From Euglena gracilis (Eukaryota > Euglenida > Euglenophyceae > Euglenales), in NCBI GenBank assembly GCA_039621445.1, contig CP154954.1, positions 47,285,847 to 47,349,846 on the forward strand: DNA of 64,000 nucleotides. The letters run 5' to 3'. Shown piece after piece: positions 1 to 10,152 of this stretch. Positions within the stretch are counted from its first letter, which is position 1. The number at the start of each line of letters is the position of its first letter. Made by a program: the position numbers and the translations under genes. The notes under the pieces were generated by a model, which made no database searches, was not told the origin of the DNA, and saw only the letters and a list, made by a program, of their open reading frames with translations.

Positions 1-29
1 CTGAAGCTATCACAGCTTCTTGGTCAGAT
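1..29 (+). pseudogene. Left stub of a + strand Gag interrupted by element 1
   Basis: These bases are the Gag coding sequence that resumes at 16841. Joined across element 1 they match the reverse strand of the element 2 gag at about 31160-31190. The reading frame (ending LLGQI, then QSAYT) continues from one side to the other without loss. The rest of this Gag lies left of the window. Confidence 0.8.
25..29. repeat. Target-site duplication, left copy (CAGAT)
   Basis: CAGAT directly precedes the left LTR and recurs at 16841-16845 after the right LTR. In the uninterrupted gag of element 2 it occurs once. A 5-bp duplication is usual for Ty3/gypsy integrases. Confidence 0.85.
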
Positions 30-456
30 AGTGTACGTCCAAAGCTTTCCCTTTTCCCCTTTTTGGAACTTTCTGTAAAAGCCTTTCGCTTTCGCCTTGG
101 TGCGCAGCCTACTTATGGTAGGGAAAAGTCTTTGGAGTAACGAAAAGTGGTTTTCCCCTTTTCTTCCCAATTCCCCAAGAAGCAAAGCACAAAGCAAAGA
201 TTAAGAAGTTTCTTCTGAGATCAAAGTCGATTGTTCTGAGGGTTTTTCCCTCTGACAAAACCAATGGTGAAACTTGGAAGTGATGACAGTAAAGAATACC
301 AAGTGTGGGGGAAGGAGAGAAAAGTGCTGACGTGTACAGGGGCAGATCCCAGAAGGGTCTGCCACGATCTTACCAGCTGTGGGTTTCCACAGTGGTGCGA
401 CCGTCACAGAACTCACTCTGCAGATATCCTACAGAGCTGGGGCGTGCTGGTACACA
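30..456 (-). repeat. 3' LTR of element 1
   Basis: The sequence is near-identical to 16413-16840. The ends form a short inverted repeat (GTGTAC and GTACAC, one further base mismatched). Internal hairpins include a GAGGG/CCCTC pair near 236-253 and CTGTGG/CCACAG near 380-395. Confidence 0.92.
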
Positions 457-466
457 TCCCCCTCCC
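457..466 (-). promoter_or_regulatory. Polypurine tract of element 1
   Basis: On the minus strand GGGAGGGGGA abuts the 3' LTR directly. This is the expected primer site for plus-strand DNA synthesis in LTR elements. Confidence 0.8.
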
Positions 467-1344
467 AGGGCTACGCCCGATTTCTTTCATGGACCAGGGT
501 TTCCCAGTCCAGTCAGGATATCTGACGCCGCCCCAGGTGGGGTTCACTTCTCCATTCGGTGTCTCTCCTTTCCGCACAGTGGCATCCACCCAAAGCCCAA
601 AAACGCGCAAAAGGTTAGCCGCGTTTCGCGGTTACCTATTAGCCGTTTCGGCTTAGGTGGGGTATGAAAAAGCCCACTGTGGGAAACGGGGCTTGGCAGG
701 TTTCCTGACAAAGTGTCCCATCCACCCACTTTGGGTGTGCCAAAGGCATGCGGGGCTGGTCAAGCGATTCGCTGAAAACCCGAGGGGAGAGGTGTGGAAG
801 GGGGGGCAGGCTCTTATCCTGGTCATACCCGGATAAGGCTCCTAGGCGGTCATATCCGCACTAGGAAACAAAAGCCTACTTACAAAACCGACTGCCGGCG
901 ACAGCTTTGCGGGGGTGGGGGGAAAGTAGGGAGGAGAGGGGGGCTGGCTTAGGCCAGAACAGAATTTTTGCTGTCTGGCAGCCTTAAGGGCCTTAGGGCG
1001 GAAAAGTGACAAGTTGGCCTATTATTACGGCGTGCGCGCTGTGTGCTGTGCGTCACTTAGCGGTTTGCCAGGTTTCCCGGCTGCCAAGGTCTTCAAAGCA
1101 GTAGCTCCTTCACGACGCAATAAGAGGCGATTACCTCCCGCAGACGGTTTCCGTCCGCATGGTCACTGGTATAATGGGTTGACAGGGGGGGGGCTCTTGG
1201 ATGCTTCCATCCAGAGCGTTGAGGGACACAGACCCAGGTTCATCCCAGGGCTGTTTAGCGATTTCCGCTTCCAGTGTATATATATAGTGTATGAGCTCCA
1301 TGAAGGCGCTTACCTTACATGGGCTTGGTAATGCCGTTTCGGCA
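467..1344 (-). other. 3' non-coding region of element 1
   Basis: No credible ORF lies between the extra ORF and the polypurine tract. The stretch is rich in small hairpins, for example CCGCG/CGCGG near 622-634 and AGCCG/CGGCT near 643-655. The part at about 875-1010 is homologous to 19075-19200, which identifies the latter as the 3' end of element 2. The short ORFs here have no family features. Confidence 0.7.
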
Positions 1345-4300
1345 TTACATCCGCTCCAGCCGCCAATAGTCATGGCGGGAGTCCAAGGGATCTTCCACAA
1401 GGACCATCTGGAATTGTGGTGGCTGTGGCCTGTCGACGAGCCAGGTTTCTGGCGAGTCGTAGTCGAAATCAGGTGCGATCCAGTCCCGAACCCATCCTTC
1501 GGGTACTGTCTGCTTGGTGGCACTCGCTCTTTTCGCGAGAAACCACTGCAGCTTCTCCCAGAATTTCCTGGGCAAAGTCGCTGGCCAGATGAAGTAGTTT
1601 CTCCGAGGGTGATTGGCTGACACCTGCGGGGCATTCCCCGGGTGGAAGTCGATGGGAACGTGATAGGCGCATTCCGCCCGGACTGTATGGGGTCGCAATA
1701 CGGCCCCTAGCCAGTCCTTCCAGGTCATCCCGTGTTTTTCGGGTGGCCATTGTGGTAGGCACCAGCGACCGTTTCGGTCCTGGGTTGTGAATAGGCGGAA
1801 AAGTTTCTTTTCCCTGTCCGCTGTCTCCCAGAGGTAAGGTAATCTTACCCCTGCTTCCTCAGCAGCGAGGCGTATCGCCCCACTGTCGATCTGCCACCCA
1901 CGGGCCATTCCCGTGTGGCGGTAGTCGTCGAGCTTGAGGTTGGCATATTTGAAGAAGTCCTTGAACTTTTTGTTCAAGGAGGAGTATTCCTCCAGTGGCT
2001 TCTCGGCACTCGGCACGATTGTGCGAACTGCGCCTTCCGCAGTGTGCCAGAAGGTACCTCGCAGGCAATTGACGCAGAGTACTGGTACATTCGTACCATC
2101 TCGTTCCGTGTAGCAAAAATTGTGCTTGTGGGTCCAACTGTCCACGCACTTGGCGCATACCAAGGCGGCACAGTTGGGTATGTACATATCCTTGTGGAAC
2201 GATTTTCGCTCCACAGGGTTGCACACATGGACGAGGGGTAATCCCAAGTCAGGAGCACTGTTGTACATCCTGTGGCAAACAGTGCAGAGCCACACAAATC
2301 GGTTTTCCGATGTTCTGTCGACGAGGAATTCCTCGCCGAAGTATTGGGCCAAAACACGTGGTGATCTGGAATTGTAATAATTCCAGGTGACATTCTGGTC
2401 AAAGGACCATTTCCGTCCTTGACAGAACAGTGGTTCAATCCACCGATTGAGGCATTGGTCTGTTCGCAGCTTGTGTTCGATCATCATGTACCTGTTTTTC
2501 AGGTCATGAGTCTCAGGATCATCCTGAGTCATCGCATTGCAGTCGATGACAACTTCGCCTTCCGAAGGTGTCGTAATCGTAGAGGCGCGGGATTTTCCCT
2601 GCCCCTTCGTAGGTGGTTTCGGCTGTGAAGTTTTCCCATAGCCGGATGATGTGACCTGTGTGAATCCTCCTCCCGAGGCTAATCCTCGAGAAGAAGATGC
2701 ACCCTGGCCACCAGCACCACCACCGAGTTTCGGTGGGGGCTGATCACCTGTCTTAGGTGAGGGTTTGCAAGGCGCGGCACCAGGCTTTGATTTGGCCGGG
2801 GCCTTCGGACTTCCGCTTTCCGGAGCATCCGAGGGTCGCCGTTCGGCGTCACGCTTGCTTGACCAGGTGCGTGGTGACGGCTGGGCCGGGGGTCTTTTCC
2901 CCGACACCGAGCGTCGTTGACCTTCAGCAGGGGTTTCCCGAGCTGAGGGTCGCCCTACGCGTTCTTTTGCTGCGCTCGTGGGTTTCCCAGGAGCAGCCGT
3001 GGAGGATGGTGTGGGTGTGGGCGTCGCCGCTGCACTTCGCGTTGGCGGAGTCTGTGGTGGGGGCATGGATGTCCGTGCAGCCTGTTTTTCAGGTGCCGGT
3101 GTCCGTGTGCCCGCACGCTTCGGTGCAGTGACCGCTGTGTGTGGAGGTACGGGCTCATCCCGTGCCTCTGATCCCGCTACCGGTGCTAATGTAGGTTCAT
3201 CCTGCACTGGCACGGGTAGCGTTGTCACCACTGACATTGCCGTTGGTTCGCCCTCCGTCCGTGTCGTTTCCGACACCGGCGGTGGCGCGGCCATTGGGGA
3301 AGGTTCATCCTCCTCCATGGCTGCAGCTTCAGTTGTTTCGTCCGCTGGCTGGGCCGTTTCTGCCACAGCAGTGGAAGAACTGGCCGCAGTGCCACGTGGG
3401 GTGACAACGGCGATCAGTGATCGCAAACCGCCGAGTACACGTCCGCCCAGTGAGGGGCGCCGTTCAGGTCCTTCCCCTGAAGTGGGCTCCTCCACTGGCT
3501 CCTCTGTCGTCGGGATTTCCCCGGGGACAGGAAGCTTGAGGCGTAATACCTCAGGCGTAGGGGTTACCGTCTCCGGCGGGTTTTTCCGCGGAGGGGTCGG
3601 TCCACCTGGCGTACCCAGTGAGGATGGTGACAGTGGGATAGGCGTCATTTCACCTGTCGGTGATCCCGGGCGCTGGGCGGTTTCCGCCACAGTGTCCAGC
3701 ATCACAACCGACGGGCTACGGGTTTCCCGTGCCGGGGGTTCCGCAGGCTGAGGTTCATCCTCGGCCATTGGGACCGCTTCTCCTGTCTCCTCCGCTTCCG
3801 GAGGGGACTCCTCTGTGTGTAGTTGGGTTGCAGAACGCGGGTCTTCCCTGCTTCTGTAGCACCCTTGAGCATTTGACAGGCGGAAAAAGCTAATACGTTC
3901 ACTCCTGTCAGAGTTGGGGTATGGAGGTGGCCACGACGCTCGCACCCAGCTTCCGGGTGGAGGTTGAGGCTCATCCTCGTTGATCAGGCAGAGGTCTTCC
4001 CACTGCGATCGACGGGTCTCACCCATACCATACTCTCCCGTTTCTTCCAGGAAAGCTGGCAGTGGTACTGCGTAGCGAGGTTGGCTTAGCTCGCGGGGAG
4101 CGAAGAACACTTCGAACTCCTGCCAGTCCAGGATTTCCCCGAACTGGGTCTGCAGGTGTTCCCGGAGGCCGATTTCTGCCCCCGTCCAGTCCGGCCGCAG
4201 GTTTATCCTGCGTCGGTCTGGATCATACGGTCTGGCATCTACCTCGGTGTATCCCCGAGGTATCCACTTCCTGTGGATATCCACATCGGTGGTCATCTGT

Positions 4301-5841
4301 TCCAGGAAATATATATATACTTCCAGGACGTAGGTAATCCACGCCCTGTGCCAGTATTGTTGGAGCAGAAATATTTTCTGCCGGTGCTGTTTCAGCACCT
4401 TCCGGTCTTGCGTTCCGATCTGGGGTTTCCGGCACTGATGCAGGAGGAATCTCCTGGTCGGTGGGCTGCCGGCATTCTCGGCAGTCGGAGGCGGTTTTCC
4501 GCGCTCCCCGAAACCCCAGAAGTCAACAATGTGGACTTCCTTGCAAAACTGGCATTCCAGTTTGTATCGTTGAGGGTAGGCGAGGTCCACGTCCAGTACC
4601 TTGAACAGCATGCCGTACATGCTGTCCAAGAATACTTGGAGGTTGTTTGTGAACATTACCGCAGCCTGCGCCTGGAGTTTCTCCGGCAGGGGGTAATATT
4701 TCCACTGGATTCCCAGTGCGCTGACGGAATACATGTGGTTGAAGATTTCCTTCAACTGTGCTACGAACGTTTCATCGTCTTCACATGTGTTCAAACAATC
4801 GATGTATGTCAGACCGTTTCGGTCGGTGAAAATGCCAAAGTTCTGGCAGGGATATCCCAACCAGAACCAGAGTTCCCAGAAACCAGACATCTGGTCCAGG
4901 ACCATTTCATCCGAATGAGGGTATCCCTCAAACGCATGAAGTTCGGTACTGTAGATGAATCGTTTGCAGTGATCGTGCATACGATCCTGCACCAGTGCGA
5001 GCACCGCTTCCGGTGGTCGGTGGATCACGTTGCCAGCACGCGTGTACTTTTGGAGATCCTGGTCGATTTTCGGCCAGATTTCATCCAAGTAATCGAACAG
5101 CTGGTCAGCGTCGTAATCCTTCGTTTTCGAAGGTTCGGCGGCTTTTCCGCCTTTTCCTGCTGGGGGTCCGGCAGATTTTCCGCCTTTGCCTGGGGGTGGT
5201 CCAGCGGGTTTTCCGCCTTTTCCAGATGAGGCTTTCCCACCTTTCTCCTGGCCTTTACCTTTACCCTTACCCTTGCCTTTTCCTTTACCCTTGCCCTTCG
5301 TGTTGGACAGCCATTCTATTGTCGCCCGATATGGGTCCCAATATTCCCAGTATTCTGGGTCTTCTTCTGTATACACAGGATAAGTTACGGATTCCGTGCT
5401 TGGTGTTCGAGCAAATTCCTGCTCAGCATCACCACGATTCGAGTAAACCGGTGCGACTGGGGATGGTCGGGTTTCCCGACGTGCCCGTTCTGCCGTCACG
5501 TCGGGCGCTGGCGGAGCTTCCTCCTCAGCGTCGACGTGCATCGCCGCGGGCGGATTTTCCGACCTCGGCGAGCGGCGTTGTGGCTGCGGCGTCAGATTTT
5601 CCAGGCCGCGGTCACGTTTGCCGGCGGCAGAGCTTGTGGGTCGTGCTGGTGGCGCTTCCGCCACAGCCACGTCCCGCTGTCGCGCTGGTTGACTTAACCG
5701 TGATGGAGCTGGGACTCCTGTGAGAGCCGACACAGCAGCATCATACTGCTGGCGTTCTTCCCGTGTCATTTCCGCCCGGGCAGGGTATCCCTGGCCAGCG
5801 GAAACAGGGGGGCGACGTGCGATTTGTCGTTGGATCGTCAC
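1345..5841 (-). CDS. Extra ORF downstream of pol, main part (element 1), unknown function
   Basis: This 1,498-codon ORF is not recognised. Its frame stays open upstream to about 6.05 kb, where a one-base shift in a CCCACCC run separates it from the N-terminal part at 5838-6788, so the original protein was about 1,800 residues. Visible parts: a Lys-Gly repeat tract near residues 180-200; an aromatic-rich block (WELWFWLGYP) then a Cys/His cluster with VDFWGFG near 330-480; a long Pro/Ser/Thr/Glu-rich linker near 640-1090; and a second cluster with WLCTVC, LVHVC, LVCAKC and VLCVNC near 1170-1290. The Cys/His spacing is kept in element 2, so these are probably zinc-binding. No signal peptide or membrane span is evident, which argues against an envelope protein. 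Confidence 0.75.
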   Translation of the reverse strand: MTIQRQIARRPPVSAGQGYPARAEMTREERQQYDAAVSALTGVPAPSRLSQPARQRDVAVAEAPPARPTSSAAGKRDRGLENLTPQPQRRSPRSENPPAAMHVDAEEEAPPAPDVTAERARRETRPSPVAPVYSNRGDAEQEFARTPSTESVTYPVYTEEDPEYWEYWDPYRATIEWLSNTKGKGKGKGKGKGKGKGQEKGGKASSGKGGKPAGPPPGKGGKSAGPPAGKGGKAAEPSKTKDYDADQLFDYLDEIWPKIDQDLQKYTRAGNVIHRPPEAVLALVQDRMHDHCKRFIYSTELHAFEGYPHSDEMVLDQMSGFWELWFWLGYPCQNFGIFTDRNGLTYIDCLNTCEDDETFVAQLKEIFNHMYSVSALGIQWKYYPLPEKLQAQAAVMFTNNLQVFLDSMYGMLFKVLDVDLAYPQRYKLECQFCKEVHIVDFWGFGERGKPPPTAENAGSPPTRRFLLHQCRKPQIGTQDRKVLKQHRQKIFLLQQYWHRAWITYVLEVYIYFLEQMTTDVDIHRKWIPRGYTEVDARPYDPDRRRINLRPDWTGAEIGLREHLQTQFGEILDWQEFEVFFAPRELSQPRYAVPLPAFLEETGEYGMGETRRSQWEDLCLINEDEPQPPPGSWVRASWPPPYPNSDRSERISFFRLSNAQGCYRSREDPRSATQLHTEESPPEAEETGEAVPMAEDEPQPAEPPARETRSPSVVMLDTVAETAQRPGSPTGEMTPIPLSPSSLGTPGGPTPPRKNPPETVTPTPEVLRLKLPVPGEIPTTEEPVEEPTSGEGPERRPSLGGRVLGGLRSLIAVVTPRGTAASSSTAVAETAQPADETTEAAAMEEDEPSPMAAPPPVSETTRTEGEPTAMSVVTTLPVPVQDEPTLAPVAGSEARDEPVPPHTAVTAPKRAGTRTPAPEKQAARTSMPPPQTPPTRSAAATPTPTPSSTAAPGKPTSAAKERVGRPSARETPAEGQRRSVSGKRPPAQPSPRTWSSKRDAERRPSDAPESGSPKAPAKSKPGAAPCKPSPKTGDQPPPKLGGGAGGQGASSSRGLASGGGFTQVTSSGYGKTSQPKPPTKGQGKSRASTITTPSEGEVVIDCNAMTQDDPETHDLKNRYMMIEHKLRTDQCLNRWIEPLFCQGRKWSFDQNVTWNYYNSRSPRVLAQYFGEEFLVDRTSENRFVWLCTVCHRMYNSAPDLGLPLVHVCNPVERKSFHKDMYIPNCAALVCAKCVDSWTHKHNFCYTERDGTNVPVLCVNCLRGTFWHTAEGAVRTIVPSAEKPLEEYSSLNKKFKDFFKYANLKLDDYRHTGMARGWQIDSGAIRLAAEEAGVRLPYLWETADREKKLFRLFTTQDRNGRWCLPQWPPEKHGMTWKDWLGAVLRPHTVRAECAYHVPIDFHPGNAPQVSANHPRRNYFIWPATLPRKFWEKLQWFLAKRASATKQTVPEGWVRDWIAPDFDYDSPETWLVDRPQPPQFQMVLVEDPLDSRHDYWRLERM

Positions 5842-6788
5842 AGCATATTCATACTGTTGACGGTCCTCCTCAGTCTCGAACGGCCGACCAGTCCACGGGT
5901 TAACGGGTTCATCCCGTGCCGGGGGAACTGGTGCCGCACGAGGCGCTGCCGCGGCTTCCCGCGGACGAGCGCTTCGGGCAGAGTCAGACGTCGGGGGAGG
6001 ATTTCCCGCCGCAGGACGTCGTGGGATAGGGTCAGGTATAGTGGGGTGGGTGGATATGGATATATGTACTGATCCTGTGGCCTTGGCGCCTCCTGTGGGT
6101 ATTCCCCAGAGACGGTGTACTGAGACACATGCTCCTGCGCAGGATAATCCCGCCGGGGCGTGCGCTCAGGGGATCGAAAAATACTTTCTTTCACACGTGG
6201 GTGTTCACTCCGGACAGGTGCTTCCACTGTCTCTTCCTCGGGTAATCCGGGGGAGTGAGCACGAAAATGTGCAGTGTAAGTGCCAACGGGTGGTACCTGC
6301 CTTGCGACCTGTGGCGGGACTTCCACGCCCAGGTCACGCATGGTAATGTCTGCCGCGAATCCCGACGCGTCCGGGTCGGTGTAATACACCAGACCGGTCA
6401 TCGTCGCCTGGGCGCACATACACCACAGGGCTGGAGGGGTATTCGCGATGGTCAAAACTTTACGGCAGTGGTCATCCCACAATGCCTGTGTGAGTTGGTC
6501 TGGTGCCGGGTTTGCGCTCATACGCATAACCCGGTTCATCGTCTCCGCCGTGCGGTGGATCATCACACCCGCATACGGTGGGAGGCGACGAGAGCCTGAT
6601 GGCTGAGATGGCCGCGCTTCCGCGGGCATCTGGGTCATCCTGCTACTGCTGCTGGCTTCAGGGTTTCCCTGAGCCGCAGTCCGTGCAGGTGGCTGCGTAC
6701 CGTATCGGTATGCATACTGGTCAGGTTGAGGGTGAGTGGTGGGGTGGTAAGGCGGTCCTCCGCCTGAATCCCTTCCACCGGGCAGCAT
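5838..6788 (-). CDS. Extra ORF downstream of pol, N-terminal part (element 1)
   Basis: I place the start at the ATG of 6788-6786 because both elements have Met-Leu-Pro-Gly at this point. The longer ORF to 6842 begins at a TTG. The conserved core contains LPPYAG, a QALWD motif, ANTP, a WC-x-C motif and a D-LGV-x-VPP motif. Roughly half the residues match element 2 by eye, far fewer than in pol. The last ~65 codons are out of frame with the family after a one-base shift near 6.04-6.06 kb. Function unknown. It begins about 160 bp downstream of the pol stop, as in element 2. Confidence 0.7.
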   Translation of the reverse strand: MLPGGRDSGGGPPYHPTTHPQPDQYAYRYGTQPPARTAAQGNPEASSSSRMTQMPAEARPSQPSGSRRLPPYAGVMIHRTAETMNRVMRMSANPAPDQLTQALWDDHCRKVLTIANTPPALWCMCAQATMTGLVYYTDPDASGFAADITMRDLGVEVPPQVARQVPPVGTYTAHFRAHSPGLPEEETVEAPVRSEHPRVKESIFRSPERTPRRDYPAQEHVSQYTVSGEYPQEAPRPQDQYIYPYPPTPLYLTLSHDVLRREILPRRLTLPEALVRGKPRQRLVRHQFPRHGMNPLTRGLVGRSRLRRTVNSMNML

Positions 6789-6951
6789 GATACAGCCCGG
6801 GGTCGGTACGGTGGGATGTTTGGGTTGTTGGTTTGTTGTCAAGTGAAAGGGTAACTCCCTGGTGTTATTTGGTAAAAAGTCTGCGGAAAGAAAGAATGAT
6901 AAGAATCAATGATAAAAAGAAGAGAAAACAACATGGGTTTCCCATGCGTTC

Positions 6952-7908
6952 TCAAAAACTTGTCATGGAAACATCAATGTTATGTTTCTTGTTCCACAGC
7001 TTCCAATCTTGCTGGACATACCCAACAAAACTGGTTGCTGGCTCCCAAGTGTCCTCCTCGGGCCCATACCCTTTCCAGCGGACCTTCCAAAGGTGCATAC
7101 CTTTGTCGATTTTGTGATCGATAATTTTATCGACTACAAAGTCGTCCGTCTCAGGTAATCTGGAACGGGGTTTGAAGTGCAAACACGGGATGGGTTTCCC
7201 ATCCGGTGGCGACAGGTATGGTTTGAAGTCGTCCATATGAACGTCCTCAACACCATTCGGTAATGCAACCTTGTAACGCCCGCTGGTACCTAGTCTTTCT
7301 AGGATTTCACAGGGGCCGAGCCAGAGGGGGTCCAGCTTGGAAGACTGCATGCGAGTACGGCTATTCCGTACCCACACGCGGTCACCGGGACTGTAAACAG
7401 GTGACTTGAAATTCTGCAAAAACGATTTCCGTTTTGCTGCATGAATATCAGTCACGCGTTTCTGGACTGCAGAACGTAGATTTTCTACTTCCGCAAACCA
7501 GGTCTCGCAACTGACACTCGTTCGGGCGGGTCTCTCCGAAGGGACATCCCCTATGGCCGGAGGGTCCCGTCCGAAAACTAATTTATAGGGGGAGTGAGGT
7601 AAAACCAACCCTGGTAGGGTATTGATATAAAACAAAGACCATGGTAGAACTGATATCCAGTTGCTGCGCGAGTCAGCCAGTGAAAGGCGAAGCATATTCA
7701 CGACGGATTTCACGGCTGCCTCGGCTCTACCATTGCCTTTGGGTCGGTATATAATGGAAAAATGTTGCTCGATTCCGAGTAAACCGCACAAAGTGGTGAA
7801 AAACCTTGAAGAAATCAAATGGTCTTGATCACTCACGATTTCATTCGGTAAACCCATCAAGCAAATGCATTTCTCCAAAAATATAGTTGCCAAACTTTGG
7901 GCAGTCAA
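6952..7908 (-). pseudogene. Integrase core (3' part), GPY/F module and chromodomain (element 1)
   Basis: The ORF carries the second Asp (VSDQDH) and the Glu (GRAEAAVK) of the DD35E integrase core. It continues with a GPY/F-type module (GPCEILERLG, then VHMDDFKPYL) and ends in a chromodomain (WKVRWKGYGPEEDTWEP). The chromodomain of such elements is thought to steer integration to particular chromatin. The first catalytic Asp lies in the preceding piece, out of frame, so this integrase is broken as sequenced. Confidence 0.88.
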
Positions 7909-8007
7909 CCCTGACTTCTGGCATGGAATGGCTACAATGTACCCACTCAGCCTGCAGACGACAACAAAAACGTAATCGTAAATTTTGTCGTCTGTTCCTT
8001 TGCACGG

Positions 8008-8535
8008 TTACAATTCCAAAAAATCCATGCAGAGGGATGTAAAAATGTCAGGGGGTACGGGGAAAAAGTCCATCGTACCAGGGGGGGTACCTCTGCGGGG
8101 TTTTACCGCTTGACAAATTTGACACCGTTGCGCTATTCGCAAACAGCGTGAGTAAAGCTCTTTCTCGCTCAGGGTTGTACAGTACCTGCGGCCCACCAAC
8201 GAAAGAAGTTTGGGGGCCCCAGGGTGACCATGGTTGTGATAACACAAAATCACATCATCAACCAGGTCCTGGGGGATACAATATTTGTAACCCGATTCAT
8301 TGCGAAAAACCAACCGTAAAGGTGAAAGAGTGTAATTGTCCAGCACTTCGCCATTACGAAGTCTGGTGACAATGGTGTCATACACCGGGTCACGACTATA
8401 ATCCCATTCGCGAAAGAACAGTGGGGAAGGGGACTCCGTGCGCGTAATACGCCGGGGCCCGGACGTGCTTCCACGTCGGCGCCTTCCTCGCACTGGTGCG
8501 ACCAGGAATAGTTGTGAAACGGGAAAAGAATCCAA
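8008..8535 (-). pseudogene. Integrase zinc-binding N-terminal domain (element 1, frameshifted)
   Basis: The HHCC zinc domain is visible (HNHGHPG, later RCQICQ), followed by the start of the core with the first catalytic Asp (CMDFLEL). A stop follows at once, where element 2 continues. It overlaps the RNase H piece in another frame, so at least two indels break pol here. Confidence 0.82.
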
Positions 8536-9500
8536 AAGATTGTCCGCAGCGTCGGTTCGACGTGCGTATCCTGTGCGTATTCCTGACTTCCATGAAAAGT
8601 CGCGTCTCCCTCATCCGGGTTCCCAGGGTAATACCAAGGGGCCCGACTGAGCGGATCCGCTACTTTTTGTGTGTGTCCAGGGGTATAAATAACCACAAGG
8701 TTGAATTGACTCAAGAACTCATGCCATCTGCATCGCCTTCCGACCGATGACATGGCCTTGTTCAAATCCTCGGTGTACCAGTGTTGCAGACTCTCATGGT
8801 CGGTCTTGACGAGGATCTGGACGAGGGTGCTGGCTACCCAGCTTCGGAATTTCTGGAGTATAAGCACGATTGCGTAGGTTTCCTTCTCGCGTATACTCCA
8901 TTTGACTTGACCTTTTCCATCGTCGCCCTGTAACTTTCTGCTGAAGAAAGCCACAGGTCGGAGCTCATTCGCCGCATTATGCTGGCTAAGAACTCCGCCA
9001 ACAGCGTAATCGCTGCTGTCGACTTCCAACACGTATGGTTTGTACGGGTCCGCGATTTCGAGGACAACATTCTCCAAAAGCAAAGCCTTGATTTTCTCAA
9101 GGGCCTCGCGCATTTGGTCATCCCAAATGACTTTGGTGTTGTCAACAGCCCGGTTTTTGAGCTGTTTGGTGAGGGGCACCGCGATTTTCGCGAAGTCCTT
9201 CATATAAATCGCGTAGTATTGGGCTAATCCCAAAAATCCTTTGACGTGAGTAATCGTTTTGATTTCCTCAGGGGTCCATTTCTTAATAGCTTCGAGTTTA
9301 CTCGGAGCGGCTTTCCGCTGTCCATTGCTGAGGATGTGCCCGCAAAATTTTATACGTATCCGAAAAAAATTCATGTTCGCGCCTTTGGAGAAAGTCACAT
9401 GTTTTTGAAAAGCGGTTAATACCGCGCAAAAATGGTGGAAGTGTGTGACGAGGATATCCTGGCTCGATTTTGCGGACGGTGGTGGTGTTCCCACCAGCAC
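8250..9500 (-). pseudogene. Reverse transcriptase (thumb/connection) and RNase H (element 1)
   Basis: The frame starts just after the YIDD active-site box (encoded near 9500-9520). It contains the thumb (KFCGHILSNG, then GFLGLAQYYA) and an RNase H domain with the acidic residues of YVLEVDSSDYAVGG, REKETYA and TDHESLQHWY. It ends in the linker to integrase, where the frame diverges from element 2. Identity to element 2 is about 90 percent by eye. Confidence 0.85.
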
Positions 9501-9625
9501 ATCATCAATGTACCCAATGGCAAACGGTAAATCGCGTTAAACCCATTGGATCATGCGTTGAAACATGGCTGGGCCATTCTCAACACCCACGGGGAGTACC
9601 GTCCATTGGTACACACCCTTGGATG

Positions 9626-9978
9626 TCACGAATGCCGTGTATGGTTGGGAGTCAGGGTGTAAGTGCATTTGGTGTGAAAACCGTCCTCCAGATCGAAAAT
9701 TGACCACACACGGTTTTCCGATTGTTTGGTGATCAAATCCTCGATCAGGGGGAGCGGAAAGGGATCATCCCTTGTTTGGGAGTTCAGGTACCGGTAATCC
9801 AGCACCAGCCTCCATTTCTTCTGACCTGAGGGGTCTGGGGGTTTAGGAACAAAACAAAATGCCTGGGATGTCCACTCGCTTTTCGAGGGACAAACCACTT
9901 GCGCTGAATAAGCTTCTCAATCATGTCATTGAGAGCTTGTTCGCGTTCTCCCGAACAACGATAAAATTTCCGTTGCAT
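9626..9978 (-). pseudogene. Reverse transcriptase fingers/palm (element 1, two frames)
   Basis: Two overlapping frames (9784-9978 and 9626-9898) together carry the RT start: KKWRLVLDYRYLN and the first catalytic Asp in FDLEDGFH. The frame changes around a one-base indel near 9850-9860. In element 2 the same region is one continuous frame. Confidence 0.8.
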
Positions 9979-10152
9979 TGGTTGGGCGCCTTCCTGAAGC
10001 TGGATCTGACAAACACCAAACGGACCGCGTTTATTTTTTACCGGGGGTGGGGGGTGTCAGATAAGCCGAAATTGTCGTGCACACGGAGGTATACTGGATT
10101 TTCAAGCACAACGTGAAATCCGCGGGCATAACGCGAACAGAATTCGGCTGAC

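Noticed and set aside
4156-5229. 357-codon + strand ORF opposite the extra ORF of element 1
   Set aside because: Antisense shadow of a conserved coding frame; it has no equivalent in element 2.
1345-6788. The extra ORF as a retroviral-type envelope gene
   Set aside because: The position fits, but no signal peptide, membrane anchor or fusion-peptide-like stretch is visible.
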